A stretch of 44,038 nucleotides of DNA. It comes from an uncultured Clostridia bacterium. GTDB lineage: Bacteria; Bacillota; Clostridia; Oscillospirales; CAG-272. The notes beneath the pieces are model-generated. The model was given only the letters and a program-made list of their open reading frames with translations, searched no databases and was not told the origin of the DNA. The stretch spans positions 1 through 44,038 of the forward strand of contig CANBDB010000001.1 in NCBI GenBank assembly GCA_947367285.1, in the 5' to 3' direction. Position numbers and translations under genes: made by a program. How positions within the stretch are numbered: position 1 is the first letter of the stretch; every line of letters starts with the position of its first letter. Shown here piece after piece: positions 32,221 to 39,843 of this stretch.

Positions 32221-32604
32221 TTATTCTTCTTCGGTAGCCCCGCATGTGTCATCGGAGGCGTTATAAAACTGACAGTGTTCGCAGTCGTAGTCACAGTCGA
32301 TACCGCAGTCAACGGGATAGGTGTCGTTGAACTCGCGACCGTTTTCCGCGTCATCGTAGCCGACGCTGTATCCCTTGCTGTAGCCATCGTAGTGACCTTC
32401 GTCATAACCTTCTTCGTACCATGCATCGTTTTCGGATTCGATGTCGACGGTAACGTCTTCACCAACCTCGCCTTCTTCGAGAATAGGTTCAACGGTCAAT
32501 CTTCCGTTTTCAAAGCTGACCACGAAAGGTGTATCCTCCGTGATGCCGAGAGCCTCGATCAAGGCTTCGGGGATGTTAAATGAGAATTTGCTTCTGATGT
32601 CCAT
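32221..32604 (-). CDS. AbrB-like N-terminal domain protein with acidic, cysteine-rich tail
   Basis: The 127-residue protein starts MDIRSKFSFNIPEALIEALG. The first 40 residues resemble a degenerate AbrB hairpin (GITEDTPFVVSFENGRLTV). A very acidic Tyr/Gly-rich segment follows (YDEGHYDGYSKGYSVGYDD), then a cysteine cluster CGIDCDYDCEHC with a final C near the end. The cluster could bind a metal. Its start lies inside the last 46 bases of the methylase gene. Confidence 0.68.
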   Translation of the reverse strand: MDIRSKFSFNIPEALIEALGITEDTPFVVSFENGRLTVEPILEEGEVGEDVTVDIESENDAWYEEGYDEGHYDGYSKGYSVGYDDAENGREFNDTYPVDCGIDCDYDCEHCQFYNASDDTCGATEEE

Positions 32605-33458
32605 ATAATTTTCCTTTCTTTCAAGATCTGTTGGCTCTCGTCGTATAGATCGAAGAGCGATAATTGCCTATGGCTTTTGATTTTTGCCGTCGTGTCATAG
32701 TTCGAGATGAGAAGCTCGGCGTATTGCTTACCCGCTTCGTATCTCTGTGCGATATTGGAGAGTCTTGTCGTACCTTCAATAATGATGCCGGGGCGTGAGT
32801 ACAGCTCACGGATCTCGGGGCAGTCATTGTAGGACAGCAAGAACTTTCCTTGTATGGAGCACAAGGCGTTTGCCAGTCGTTCGTGATCCTTTCGGGTGAA
32901 GCCCACGTCCTCGTAGTAGTCCTCCGTGTTGTAATACGGAGGATCACAGTAGAAGAAGGACTGCGGTCTGTCATACTGCTTGATGAGCTTCTCGAAGTCT
33001 TTGTTTTCGATAACAACCTTTTGCAGTCGTTCGCAAGCGTTGTGGATCAGCGGGAAGTTGTTCCACATCGAATGCGGTTGTGCGCCGAAGGAGTCAAGAC
33101 CGGATGCGTAGCTGTATCGGATTAGCTGATAGAAATATGCGGCTCTCTTGATATCGGGGATGTCAGTTTTTGAATGCATCATTTCTCTGACGTAGTCAAA
33201 ATCCAATCGTGAGTTGAGCATATACCTCAGTTCATCGCAGAGCTCGTCGGGATGATCTCTGACACAGCGGTAGAGGTTTGCGAGATTCGGATTGAAGTCG
33301 TTATATACCTCGAAGTCGCGTTCGGGAGCCTTATGGAAAAGAACCCAGCCACCGCCGCCGAAGACTTCGATATAACGGGAGTAGTCGAGTGGAAAACGGG
33401 CAATGATCTCATCTCGCAGAGCTTTCTTGCCACCGATCCAGCTCATAAAGCTGTTCAA
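32559..33458 (-). CDS. DNA adenine methyltransferase, Dam/D12 class
   Basis: The protein has about 299 residues. Characteristic motifs are SWIGGKKALRDEI (SAM-binding motif I-type loop), IEVFGGGGWVLFHK and the catalytic CDPPYYNTEDYY (DPPY). A TTG start at 33458 (NSFMSWIGG) is preferred since relatives begin with this segment and AGGCAGG lies five bases upstream; the ATG at 33446 is the alternative. No restriction partner is nearby, so it is an orphan methyltransferase likely protecting the element in new hosts. Confidence 0.88.
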   Translation of the reverse strand: MNSFMSWIGGKKALRDEIIARFPLDYSRYIEVFGGGGWVLFHKAPERDFEVYNDFNPNLANLYRCVRDHPDELCDELRYMLNSRLDFDYVREMMHSKTDIPDIKRAAYFYQLIRYSYASGLDSFGAQPHSMWNNFPLIHNACERLQKVVIENKDFEKLIKQYDRPQSFFYCDPPYYNTEDYYEDVGFTRKDHERLANALCSIQGKFLLSYNDCPEIRELYSRPGIIIEGTTRLSNIAQRYEAGKQYAELLISNYDTTAKIKSHRQLSLFDLYDESQQILKERKIIWTSEANSHLTSPKP

Positions 33459-33489
33459 GGTACACCTGCCTTTCCGCAGAAAGCCGAAG

Positions 33490-33551
33490 GTGTAAACAAG
33501 CACACAAAACAAAATGACCGTTCTGTGTGCTCATTTACACGCAAAACGGTC
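33490..33551. promoter_or_regulatory. Structured leader with pseudoknot potential before the Dam-like gene
   Basis: GTGTAAACAAGCACACA (33490-33506) pairs with TGTGTGCTCATTTACAC (33524-33540), 15 of 17 positions. The enclosed loop holds GACCGTT (33516-33522), complementary to AACGGTC just outside the stem (33545-33551). That is an H-type pseudoknot layout or two competing hairpins. It lies between the 27-residue gene and the methylase start and has no U-run. Confidence 0.5.
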
Positions 33552-33558
33552 TTACTGC

Positions 33559-33642
33559 TTATTTCTTATTGATTTGGAAGAGGCACATGGTGACTACACC
33601 CACTACACCTCCGATTGTAAGTCCGAGGATGAATTTCAGCAT
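33559..33642 (-). CDS. DUF3789-like micro-membrane protein (27 residues)
   Basis: This short protein reads MLKFILGLTIGGVVGVVTMC with a hydrophilic end LFQINKK. It is a single membrane helix with one cysteine and a GGxVG pattern, matching the DUF3789 micropeptides of Tn1549-like elements (from memory). The ATG overlaps the end of the preceding gene by seven bases, so translation is coupled. It is easily missed by gene finders because of its size. Confidence 0.72.
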   Translation of the reverse strand: MLKFILGLTIGGVVGVVTMCLFQINKK

Positions 33643-34286
33643 AGATCTACGTCCTCGGTTTCTTCGTAGATTTTGCACTCTTTGGCGTTGTCGCCGAGGG
33701 TATCGAGGATGGCATTGAAATCCTCAACGCTTTCACAGATTCGAATTCCGAACTTTTCACAGGCTTGCATCGCCCTTTCATAGTACAGCTCGTTATCGTC
33801 CATATGGTCGTTGGGAGCAAGCCATGCTTTACCTTCGGCACGGTTCCACATGAGGCAGGTCGGCCAACCTCCTGTCTGATCGCATTGGAACTCAAAGGAG
33901 GTTTCGGTGTCTGCGAAGGTATTGAGTCTTCGGATTTCCTTTTCGAAGGCGCTCATTTCGAACCCGCCGAGACGGTTATCCACATAGTCGGTAAGCCATG
34001 TCCCGCCGAAGGTTTCATGAGAGGCAAGGCGCCAGATGGCGAGTTTTCCGATGTTCAGCTTTACATCCTCAGAGAAAGGGAACAACAGATTTGTCAGTCC
34101 TTCGTGCTTAAATGCATGGACTTCATCGAACTTTGTTCCTTCCAGAAGGATGCCTTCCTTGGTGAGGATCTCGTTGATGCCATCCACCCATTCGGTGAGG
34201 TCACCACCACAGCCTTGGAGAATCAGTCCCTCGGAACCGCGCATCTCACGAAGCTCATCGGTAGTAACGATGTTAATTTTGCTCAA
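33636..34286 (-). CDS. Acidic protein of unknown function
   Basis: The 216-residue protein starts with TTG (MSKINIVTTDELREMRGSEG) after GGAGG. It is acidic and soluble, with GCGGDLTEWVDGINEILTKEG near the N-terminus, a central HETFGGTWLTDYVDNRLGGFE block and a C-terminal helix. No known catalytic motif was recognised. Its start overlaps the LPD28-type gene by 14 bases. Confidence 0.65.
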   Translation of the reverse strand: MSKINIVTTDELREMRGSEGLILQGCGGDLTEWVDGINEILTKEGILLEGTKFDEVHAFKHEGLTNLLFPFSEDVKLNIGKLAIWRLASHETFGGTWLTDYVDNRLGGFEMSAFEKEIRRLNTFADTETSFEFQCDQTGGWPTCLMWNRAEGKAWLAPNDHMDDNELYYERAMQACEKFGIRICESVEDFNAILDTLGDNAKECKIYEETEDVDLC

Positions 34287-35391
34287 TATCTACCGCCTCC
34301 TTCGTTTCAAAATCGCCCTCCATAAACTGTCCGAAGGTAATGTCCTCACCCATAAAGTTAAGGGTATGCTCATCATCGAAAAGGAGGAATCCGGTCTTGC
34401 CGAGATCCAAAGGTTCGCTTGTAACGATAGATCCGCCGTGGTTTACGCTGACTCTGTTTTCGATGGCGCAGATCTGTTCACCGTTGCTACCGCTTCGTAG
34501 ATGATAAACAAATAACCCACGAGGGATATCGTCCTCCGTCAGCTTTCCGTTTGAGAACAAGCCGGGCTGACCGCATACCGATACCAATTCGTAGGTTTCG
34601 TTTTCGATATTCACGTAGGAGTTTCTCGAGGCGTTTTCAACTAAGCCGTAATCCTCGAGGGAGCTATCCCAAATGGATGCGGCTGTTTCGAGATGATTCA
34701 TATCGTCATAGGGATTCTCATATTCGATCATCTCGCCGCCGCGGTAGGTCTTGCTTCCACAGCTTTGCCACAGATCCTCGTTGGCCCAGCTATGCTTGAT
34801 GGTAACCTCGGGATACATGGAGGAGAGCTTTTCGATGATGGGGTGCGGAGCAGACCAGGCAGTTTGGAAGCAGATCTCGTTGCCGCCGTTGTAATCGTAT
34901 GCGTTATACGAATTCCACTTGGTATTCCACGTATCTCCACGGGTACGCCAATCGTACCATGTGGTCGCGCCGTACTGCATGAGGTTTTCGACGGCTGTTT
35001 TTCCAAGCTGCAGAAGCTCACCTTCGCTGTGGTACAACGTGGCGTTCTGAATCTCTTCCGGTGTCAAGGCGGCATTATGGCGAAGGAAGGAACGGGAGCC
35101 ATTAAGTCTTTCAACCAAAGAAGTGAACGCCACAGGATCCATCTTTTCCTTGCCGTAATATCTGACGCTTGGGTTTACCGATGTGAGATACAGGTTGATT
35201 CCTCGGTCGGTACTGCTTCCGCTTTCGATATCCAAGCTCGGAGGCATGGGTGTGATCTTATTGAAGTCGATCGTACCGATGCCGGTTTGCTCTGCCTCGG
35301 AGCTGTCATCGTAACAGATGGCAGAAAGGATCTCCTTCAGCCTTTCCTCGGGGCATTCAAATTCAAGTCGGTTTATTACGTGATTGGGCAT
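34273..35391 (-). CDS. YubB-like ferredoxin-fold (DUF1281-type) protein with LPD28-like C-terminus
   Basis: The 372-residue protein begins MPNHVINRLEFECPEERLKEI. The first 220 residues resemble the YubB/DUF1281 family, with ITPMPPSLD, WYDWRTRGDTWNTKWNSYNA and FQTAWSAPHPIIEKLSSMYP in order. Residues about 265-350 (YELVSVCGQPGLFSNGKL, IPRGLFVYHLR, RVSVNHGGSIVTSEPLDLG) resemble LPD28, a domain found in large polyvalent proteins of mobile elements. The fusion of the two is noteworthy. Molecular function is unknown, but such proteins are linked with element establishment. Confidence 0.75.
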   Translation of the reverse strand: MPNHVINRLEFECPEERLKEILSAICYDDSSEAEQTGIGTIDFNKITPMPPSLDIESGSSTDRGINLYLTSVNPSVRYYGKEKMDPVAFTSLVERLNGSRSFLRHNAALTPEEIQNATLYHSEGELLQLGKTAVENLMQYGATTWYDWRTRGDTWNTKWNSYNAYDYNGGNEICFQTAWSAPHPIIEKLSSMYPEVTIKHSWANEDLWQSCGSKTYRGGEMIEYENPYDDMNHLETAASIWDSSLEDYGLVENASRNSYVNIENETYELVSVCGQPGLFSNGKLTEDDIPRGLFVYHLRSGSNGEQICAIENRVSVNHGGSIVTSEPLDLGKTGFLLFDDEHTLNFMGEDITFGQFMEGDFETKEAVDIEQN

Positions 35392-35395
35392 ATCT

Positions 35396-35617
35396 TCACC
35401 TCTTTCCGTCGTTAAATCTTTTTAAGGCAGCATCAACAAAGTCATCCGTTGTAAATTCGGGTTTGGTACCGGAATTGATCCTTAATGATTGCGTTACGAT
35501 AAACCTCTTAATGAGACTCTTTTCATCGTCCTCGCAAAGCTCCATTCCGTATGTCAGCGCCTTGATTACTGCCTTCATCTGTCTTTTTTCTGCGATGGTT
35601 AGCATTCTTTCGCTCAT
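35396..35617 (-). CDS. Small helical protein of unknown function
   Basis: The 73-residue protein begins MSERMLTIAEKRQMKAVIKAL. It is predicted all-helical and charged, with no cysteine motif or membrane segment. It overlaps the stop of the cytosine methylase gene by four bases (ATGA) and ends five bases before the next gene. The position could make it a methylase partner, but nothing in the sequence says so. Confidence 0.6.
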   Translation of the reverse strand: MSERMLTIAEKRQMKAVIKALTYGMELCEDDEKSLIKRFIVTQSLRINSGTKPEFTTDDFVDAALKRFNDGKR

Positions 35618-36816
35618 GATTCTTCTCCTGTTTCTTTTGATTTTTGAAAGCCGGAGAATAAGCGTTTTGCTATCTCCGCTATGCGATGGAAGATGTTGTT
35701 CGCCTTTTTATCTTCCTGTTCAAGCTTTTGGACTTCTTGCATCAGCTTCAGACCAATAGCCGTTACCACGTTGGTTGTAACCGAATTACCCGCCATTTTG
35801 TAAAGCTGTGCTTCGGGGATGCCGATCTCCACCAGCTTATCAAACTGCTCGTCGGTGTAGCCTTGCAAACGGAAGCATTCCTTTGGCATCAGCCTTCGGA
35901 CTCTTCCGTTATATTCCACGCCGTGTTTGTCCATTGCTGTCAGCGTGAACATCGGCTCGTCGGGTTCCTTCATTCGTCTTCCTTGCTGTCTTACGTTCTC
36001 TCTTTCGGGAGTCAGCACGGCTCTTGCGCCTGTGATTATGACGCCTGAATGCTCTCCTTTCCGATTGCTTATACCCGAATCCTGCCTTGCGGTGATACAT
36101 CGGGCTTCGTGCGTAACCTTGGGATCGGCATTCATATCGACGAAATATAGACCTGTTTTCGCTCCCCATCCACCGCCTTGACTTGTCAGACATGTGCTTG
36201 CTCCTTCCGGTGAGTAGACTCGCTGTCCTTGTCCTCCGGGTATAACTTGCTTAAGAGTCGTTCCATTGCTCGTGGCGAGAGGAAATATTTTTCCGGACAG
36301 TCGGCTATCAAGATATCCGACAATATATACCCGCCTTCTTTGCTGCGGGACTCCGAAATTCGTGCTGTTAAGCACACACCATTCAAGAGAATACCCCAGC
36401 TCATGAATCGCGGCAAGGATAGTTCCGAAAGTTTTCCCCCCTTCGTGATTGAGAAGCCCTGGGACGTTTTCGAGCAGAAGATAAGGAGGTCGCCTGGCTT
36501 CAGCCACTCGGACGATCTCATGAAAGAGAGTACCTCTTGTATCAGCAAAGCCGAGTCTTCGGCCGCTGACTGAAAACGGCTGACAAGGGAATCCGGCTGT
36601 GATAAGATCAATTTCGGGGAGATCTTCGCATTTGATTCGGGTTGCATCGTCACAAAAATATTCACCTTCCGTTTCGTATAAAGCTCTGTAGGCCTTTTGA
36701 GCAAAGGGATCGATCTCACACCAGCCTACAGGCACAAAAAAATCGCCGGCATTAGTGAGTCCTGATCGGAACCCGCCAACACCGGCGAACATATCCAAAT
36801 ATCTGATCTTTTTCAT
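35614..36816 (-). CDS. dcm: DNA cytosine-5 methyltransferase (Dcm-like)
   Basis: The 400-residue protein starts MKKIRYLDMFAGVGGFRSGL (SAM motif I). It has the catalytic Pro-Cys motif GFPCQPFSVSG, motif VI LLENVPGLLNHEGG, motif VIII QQRRRVYIVGY, and motifs IX-X RRLMPKECFRLQGYTD and KMAGNSVTTNV. All C5 motifs are in order, so it should be active. It is an orphan with no restriction endonuclease beside it. Its ATG overlaps the upstream stop as ATGA; longer in-frame extensions have no ribosome site. It probably shields the element from host restriction. Confidence 0.93.
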   Translation of the reverse strand: MKKIRYLDMFAGVGGFRSGLTNAGDFFVPVGWCEIDPFAQKAYRALYETEGEYFCDDATRIKCEDLPEIDLITAGFPCQPFSVSGRRLGFADTRGTLFHEIVRVAEARRPPYLLLENVPGLLNHEGGKTFGTILAAIHELGYSLEWCVLNSTNFGVPQQRRRVYIVGYLDSRLSGKIFPLATSNGTTLKQVIPGGQGQRVYSPEGASTCLTSQGGGWGAKTGLYFVDMNADPKVTHEARCITARQDSGISNRKGEHSGVIITGARAVLTPERENVRQQGRRMKEPDEPMFTLTAMDKHGVEYNGRVRRLMPKECFRLQGYTDEQFDKLVEIGIPEAQLYKMAGNSVTTNVVTAIGLKLMQEVQKLEQEDKKANNIFHRIAEIAKRLFSGFQKSKETGEES

Positions 36817-37817
36817 TCGAGCTTTACCTCTTCGGTCTGACCTTGCTCGGTAGCTGCGTCGATCATATCCGCAACCTTCTCGGGGCAGAACATCCAGTCC
36901 ACGTGGTGATCCGTTTCCAGTTCGGTCGTGTACCAATACTTGTACGGAACGAGCTTATGGATCTCATGGAGCACTTCCTTGTCATCGCTCTGATCGGAGA
37001 GCACACCTCGTGGTGTAAAGAAATTCGTTCCCCAATGTTCACCCGAGGAGCAAGCGTCGATATCAAGCAGTGCGGGATAGATATTGCCGTCTGCCGCCTG
37101 AACGACGCCGGGGACGGTTACCATACCTGCGGAGCTGTCGATGTGATCGGTACCGTATACCTCGAGGTACTTTTCATGGAGCATTCGAAGCAGGTCGGTG
37201 GGAACGGTCATATCTCCGGTCTTATAGGCGTTTTTCATGCCCACCCATTCGATACAGGGAATGACCTCCTTATTGACCTTATCGATATACGCCATTTGGA
37301 GCTTCTCGCTCTGCTCATCGAGGATCTCATCCTGGGTGAGTCTTCGGAAGCTGTCTTCCTCGGGAATGATACCGAGCCGTCTGCCGTTGTCAAAGGTACA
37401 ATGGATCGTGCCGAGGTCATCGACGTGATCTACCGTTCCTCTTGTGCCGGGTTCGATGGGACGGGGATCGCTTCCCATCATCTGTAGTTCAATTCGTGTT
37501 CCTTTCGGATACAAGGCTTTGTACTGCTTGGCAAGCTGTTCAAGCCTTCTGAAATCGTTCATGTCTTCACCTTCCTTGTAATCTAAGATTTTGAATCCTT
37601 GCGGTAGCGGATCAAAGTCCTGTACGAAGTCCAGCGGTATTGTCTGTCCGTCTTCACCACGGAAGACGTTGACTACCATCGGTACGCCGTAATAGTTTTC
37701 TTCCTTGACAGTTTTGAGGAAGTCCTTTTCGCTGTAGTAGTAACAGCTTTCACCGGTCTGTCCCTTCGTGTCAAGAAAGTCGATCCGACCAACGGGGCGT
37801 AGTTTTTCTTCGCTCAT
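36813..37817 (-). CDS. DUF4314-containing accessory protein
   Basis: The 334-residue protein begins MSEEKLRPVGRIDFLDTKGQ after AAGGAG. An N-terminal module (GESCYYYSEKDFLKTVKEEN, VPMVVNVFRGEDGQTIPLDF) is followed at about 95-165 by a DUF4314-like domain (LAKQYKALYPKGTRIELQMM, GTRGTVDHVDDLGTIHCTF, GRRLGIIPEEDSFRRL), a small SH3-like fold. The C-terminal half is unassigned. A second start GTG six bases upstream is possible. The function of the family is unknown; it is typical of Tn1549-type accessory regions. Confidence 0.75.
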   Translation of the reverse strand: MSEEKLRPVGRIDFLDTKGQTGESCYYYSEKDFLKTVKEENYYGVPMVVNVFRGEDGQTIPLDFVQDFDPLPQGFKILDYKEGEDMNDFRRLEQLAKQYKALYPKGTRIELQMMGSDPRPIEPGTRGTVDHVDDLGTIHCTFDNGRRLGIIPEEDSFRRLTQDEILDEQSEKLQMAYIDKVNKEVIPCIEWVGMKNAYKTGDMTVPTDLLRMLHEKYLEVYGTDHIDSSAGMVTVPGVVQAADGNIYPALLDIDACSSGEHWGTNFFTPRGVLSDQSDDKEVLHEIHKLVPYKYWYTTELETDHHVDWMFCPEKVADMIDAATEQGQTEEVKLE

Positions 37818-37826
37818 AGCCACTCC

Positions 37827-38567
37827 TTACAGGGTGATTGCACCGGTCTGTTCCATTGTTTCGGCTTCGGTAATGTCCATCAAATGCTTCGGATCCACGA
37901 TGACCTCATGCTCATTTCTGCGGTTGAAATATGCGTAGATATGCTCTCGGTCGATTTGTGCTTCGTAAACGGTACCGTCCTCTCCGAATCGGTGTGCAAA
38001 CCAATCTGCGGTATCATAGCTTAATGTCCATGACAGCGCCTTTACATTTTTCGCATTGTGCGAGGTCACACCTCGGTAGACGGTTACGGTATTGTCGAGT
38101 GCTTGGAACTCGTCGTATTCATCCTCGTTCATGAGGAACTGTGGTTGTGCTTTTTTGAAAAGAGACAGGAGTCTGTTCTTGCTCATATTCGGATCATTGT
38201 TAGGAGACTCGGTTCGCACCCACACGTCGGCAAGCATTTCGGAAAGGTCTTGGCTCGACAGATGCGGAGCTGCGTATTTCAGAAACGCAAGGCTGTAGGA
38301 TTTGGTCACCATAAAGGATATCTCATGGGGTGTCCGTGCTTCCTTGATCTGTCTGAGCTTTTCTTCTTGCCACAGCTTGAGGGCTGCGGGATCCGCTGTG
38401 ATGTCTGCTTGGGCAATCCCGCCGTCATCGGTTCGGTATGCCACCACACCGCTATCGGTGAAGGGGTGCTTCACGATCAGCGGAGAATACTCGGTGCTTT
38501 GGATATCGAGATACACAAACATTCTTGCGAGCTTTTTGATCTCGCCAAGGTTGGTTGACAGGTTCAT
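37827..38567 (-). CDS. ADP-ribosyltransferase-fold protein
   Basis: The 246-residue protein carries in its C-terminal half a pattern like the R-S-E catalytic signature of ADP-ribosyltransferases: TVTVYRG (Arg at about 165), ALSWTLSYDTADWFAHRF (Ser at about 179) and RNEHEVIV (Glu-x-Glu at about 219-221). The rest of the strand pattern (GTVYEAQIDREHIYAYF) fits. The N-terminal 150 residues are helical. It is encoded among DNA methylases and small acidic proteins, so a defence-modifying or toxin role is possible. No signal peptide is seen. The match is by motif only. Confidence 0.65.
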   Translation of the reverse strand: MNLSTNLGEIKKLARMFVYLDIQSTEYSPLIVKHPFTDSGVVAYRTDDGGIAQADITADPAALKLWQEEKLRQIKEARTPHEISFMVTKSYSLAFLKYAAPHLSSQDLSEMLADVWVRTESPNNDPNMSKNRLLSLFKKAQPQFLMNEDEYDEFQALDNTVTVYRGVTSHNAKNVKALSWTLSYDTADWFAHRFGEDGTVYEAQIDREHIYAYFNRRNEHEVIVDPKHLMDITEAETMEQTGAITL

Positions 38568-38965
38568 CAAAGCGTCCTCATCTCATATCCGATGTCTTCC
38601 TGTGCAAACATAGACATATAGTCGTGGACGGTATCGGAAATCTGATCGTACTCGTCGCCGGTCATTTTGAAGCCATACCAACCTTTGCAGCTACCCTCGT
38701 CCCAATAATATGGGTTTGATCCATTCTTCAGCCCAAGGATATCACCGAATTTGAGAACGGTCATATCGATCGTGCCTTCGGTGCGGTTCATGATCGTGAT
38801 CTTGAATGCATCGTAGTGCTTGTGAACCTCTGTGCTGTAAAATTCGATCTTGGCACGAACATCTTTGTCGAGCTTTCCTATCATCATTTTTCCACAGAAC
38901 ATCGCATCGTAGAAAAGCTCGCTTTCACGAAACATTCTCCTGAGTTCATGCTCCATCTTGTTCAT
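38567..38965 (-). CDS. Protein of unknown function
   Basis: The 132-residue protein begins MNKMEHELRRMFRESELFYD. It is a mixed alpha/beta protein with segments FCGKMMIGKLDKDVRAKIEF, MNRTEGTIDMTVLKFGDIL and a C-terminal EDIGYEMRTL. No known motif is visible. It is translationally coupled to the ADP-ribosyltransferase-like gene by a one-base overlap (TGATG), so the two might act together, for instance as a regulator or inhibitor; this is only positional inference. Confidence 0.58.
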   Translation of the reverse strand: MNKMEHELRRMFRESELFYDAMFCGKMMIGKLDKDVRAKIEFYSTEVHKHYDAFKITIMNRTEGTIDMTVLKFGDILGLKNGSNPYYWDEGSCKGWYGFKMTGDEYDQISDTVHDYMSMFAQEDIGYEMRTL

Positions 38966-38976
38966 AGCGCATCACC

Positions 38977-39240
38977 TCACATTGACTGCTCGAAGTTTTC
39001 TTCGGCTTGTGTCTGTCCGTCAACGACCTCGGTATATCGCATATCGAAGTTGCAAAGCGAATAGAACTCACGGCTTGCAAAGGGATGCAGTTCGAGATAT
39101 TCCTCGTTGGAGGCGTTGATGCCAAGGTCGGGATTTCCGTAGGAGTCGGTGGTGTCGTAGACAAGCTCGAGGCTGCCGTCTTCCATTCGGATAGTCATAC
39201 CTGCTTTGATCTCAACACCGTTTTTATCGAAATACTGCAT
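38977..39240 (-). CDS. Small acidic protein of unknown function
   Basis: The 87-residue protein begins MQYFDKNGVEIKAGMTIRME, with GAGGTG six bases before the ATG. The N-terminus reads like a small beta-barrel domain (KAGMTIRMEDGSLELVYDT), and the C-terminus is acidic. No recognised function. It is part of the uninterrupted leftward cluster. Confidence 0.55.
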   Translation of the reverse strand: MQYFDKNGVEIKAGMTIRMEDGSLELVYDTTDSYGNPDLGINASNEEYLELHPFASREFYSLCNFDMRYTEVVDGQTQAEENFEQSM

Positions 39241-39257
39241 GGTGTTCACCTCTTTCT

Positions 39258-39482
39258 TTACATCGTCTGTGTGAAGGACTGACCTTGTTCATTGAGGAAG
39301 CCCTCATATTTTTCTTGCCATCTGCCCAAGGTACGGTTGATGGATTTGTAGGTTTCAAGCCGATCCATTTCACCGAAGGTATCGTCTGCGATATCGAGTA
39401 GGGATACAAGCTCACTCAGACCTTCCTTCATCTTGTCGATACAGGCAAGGGCTTTTTCGGCGTGTTCAATGTCTTTGTCCAT
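39258..39482 (-). CDS. Small helical protein of unknown function
   Basis: The 74-residue protein begins MDKDIEHAEKALACIDKMKE after AAAGGAG. It is predicted to be a helical hairpin with Leu/Ile heptads (LSELVSLLDIADDTFGEM, then YKSINRTLGRWQEKYEGFL), consistent with a coiled-coil dimer. No known motif. The longer in-frame extension upstream has no ribosome site. Confidence 0.55.
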   Translation of the reverse strand: MDKDIEHAEKALACIDKMKEGLSELVSLLDIADDTFGEMDRLETYKSINRTLGRWQEKYEGFLNEQGQSFTQTM

Positions 39483-39495
39483 TTCTGCTCCTTTC

Positions 39496-39843
39496 TTATA
39501 GCTGTACGAAACCTTGACCGAAGAGTTCATCGGGACACCAATTCACGTTGAAGTCCGACTCACCAATGCAGTCACAATGACCGGACAGAAAGTCGGGATC
39601 TCGCTGTTCGCGCATCATCATATACGCAACCTCTTCGGGTGTTGCTTTGACCGTTTCACCTTCACCGTAAAGGAAGGCTTGCGCTCTGACGTTTACAACG
39701 GTGTCTTCTGTGATCTCATCAAGGAACTCGTGGTATGCGGTCCAGCCTTCGAGATCATCGGCCTCCTGAGGAAAGCCACCGACAAAGAATTCGGATTCAT
39801 TGTAGTCATCACGCATGGTGACCTTGGAGAACATAATTGCCAT
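39496..39843 (-). CDS. Small acidic protein of unknown function
   Basis: The 115-residue acidic protein begins MAIMFSKVTMRDDYNESEFF. It contains the stretch GHCDCIGESDFNVNWC, with three cysteines, near the C-terminus, and TPEEVAYMMMREQRDPDF before it. The start codon overlaps the stop of the ArdA-like gene by one base (TAATG). No known family was recognised. Confidence 0.55.
   Translation of the reverse strand: MAIMFSKVTMRDDYNESEFFVGGFPQEADDLEGWTAYHEFLDEITEDTVVNVRAQAFLYGEGETVKATPEEVAYMMMREQRDPDFLSGHCDCIGESDFNVNWCPDELFGQGFVQL

Noticed and set aside
31894..32604. MazEF-like or AbrB toxin-antitoxin pair
   Set aside because: Two AbrB-like proteins are present but no toxin of MazF, PIN or Doc type is adjacent.
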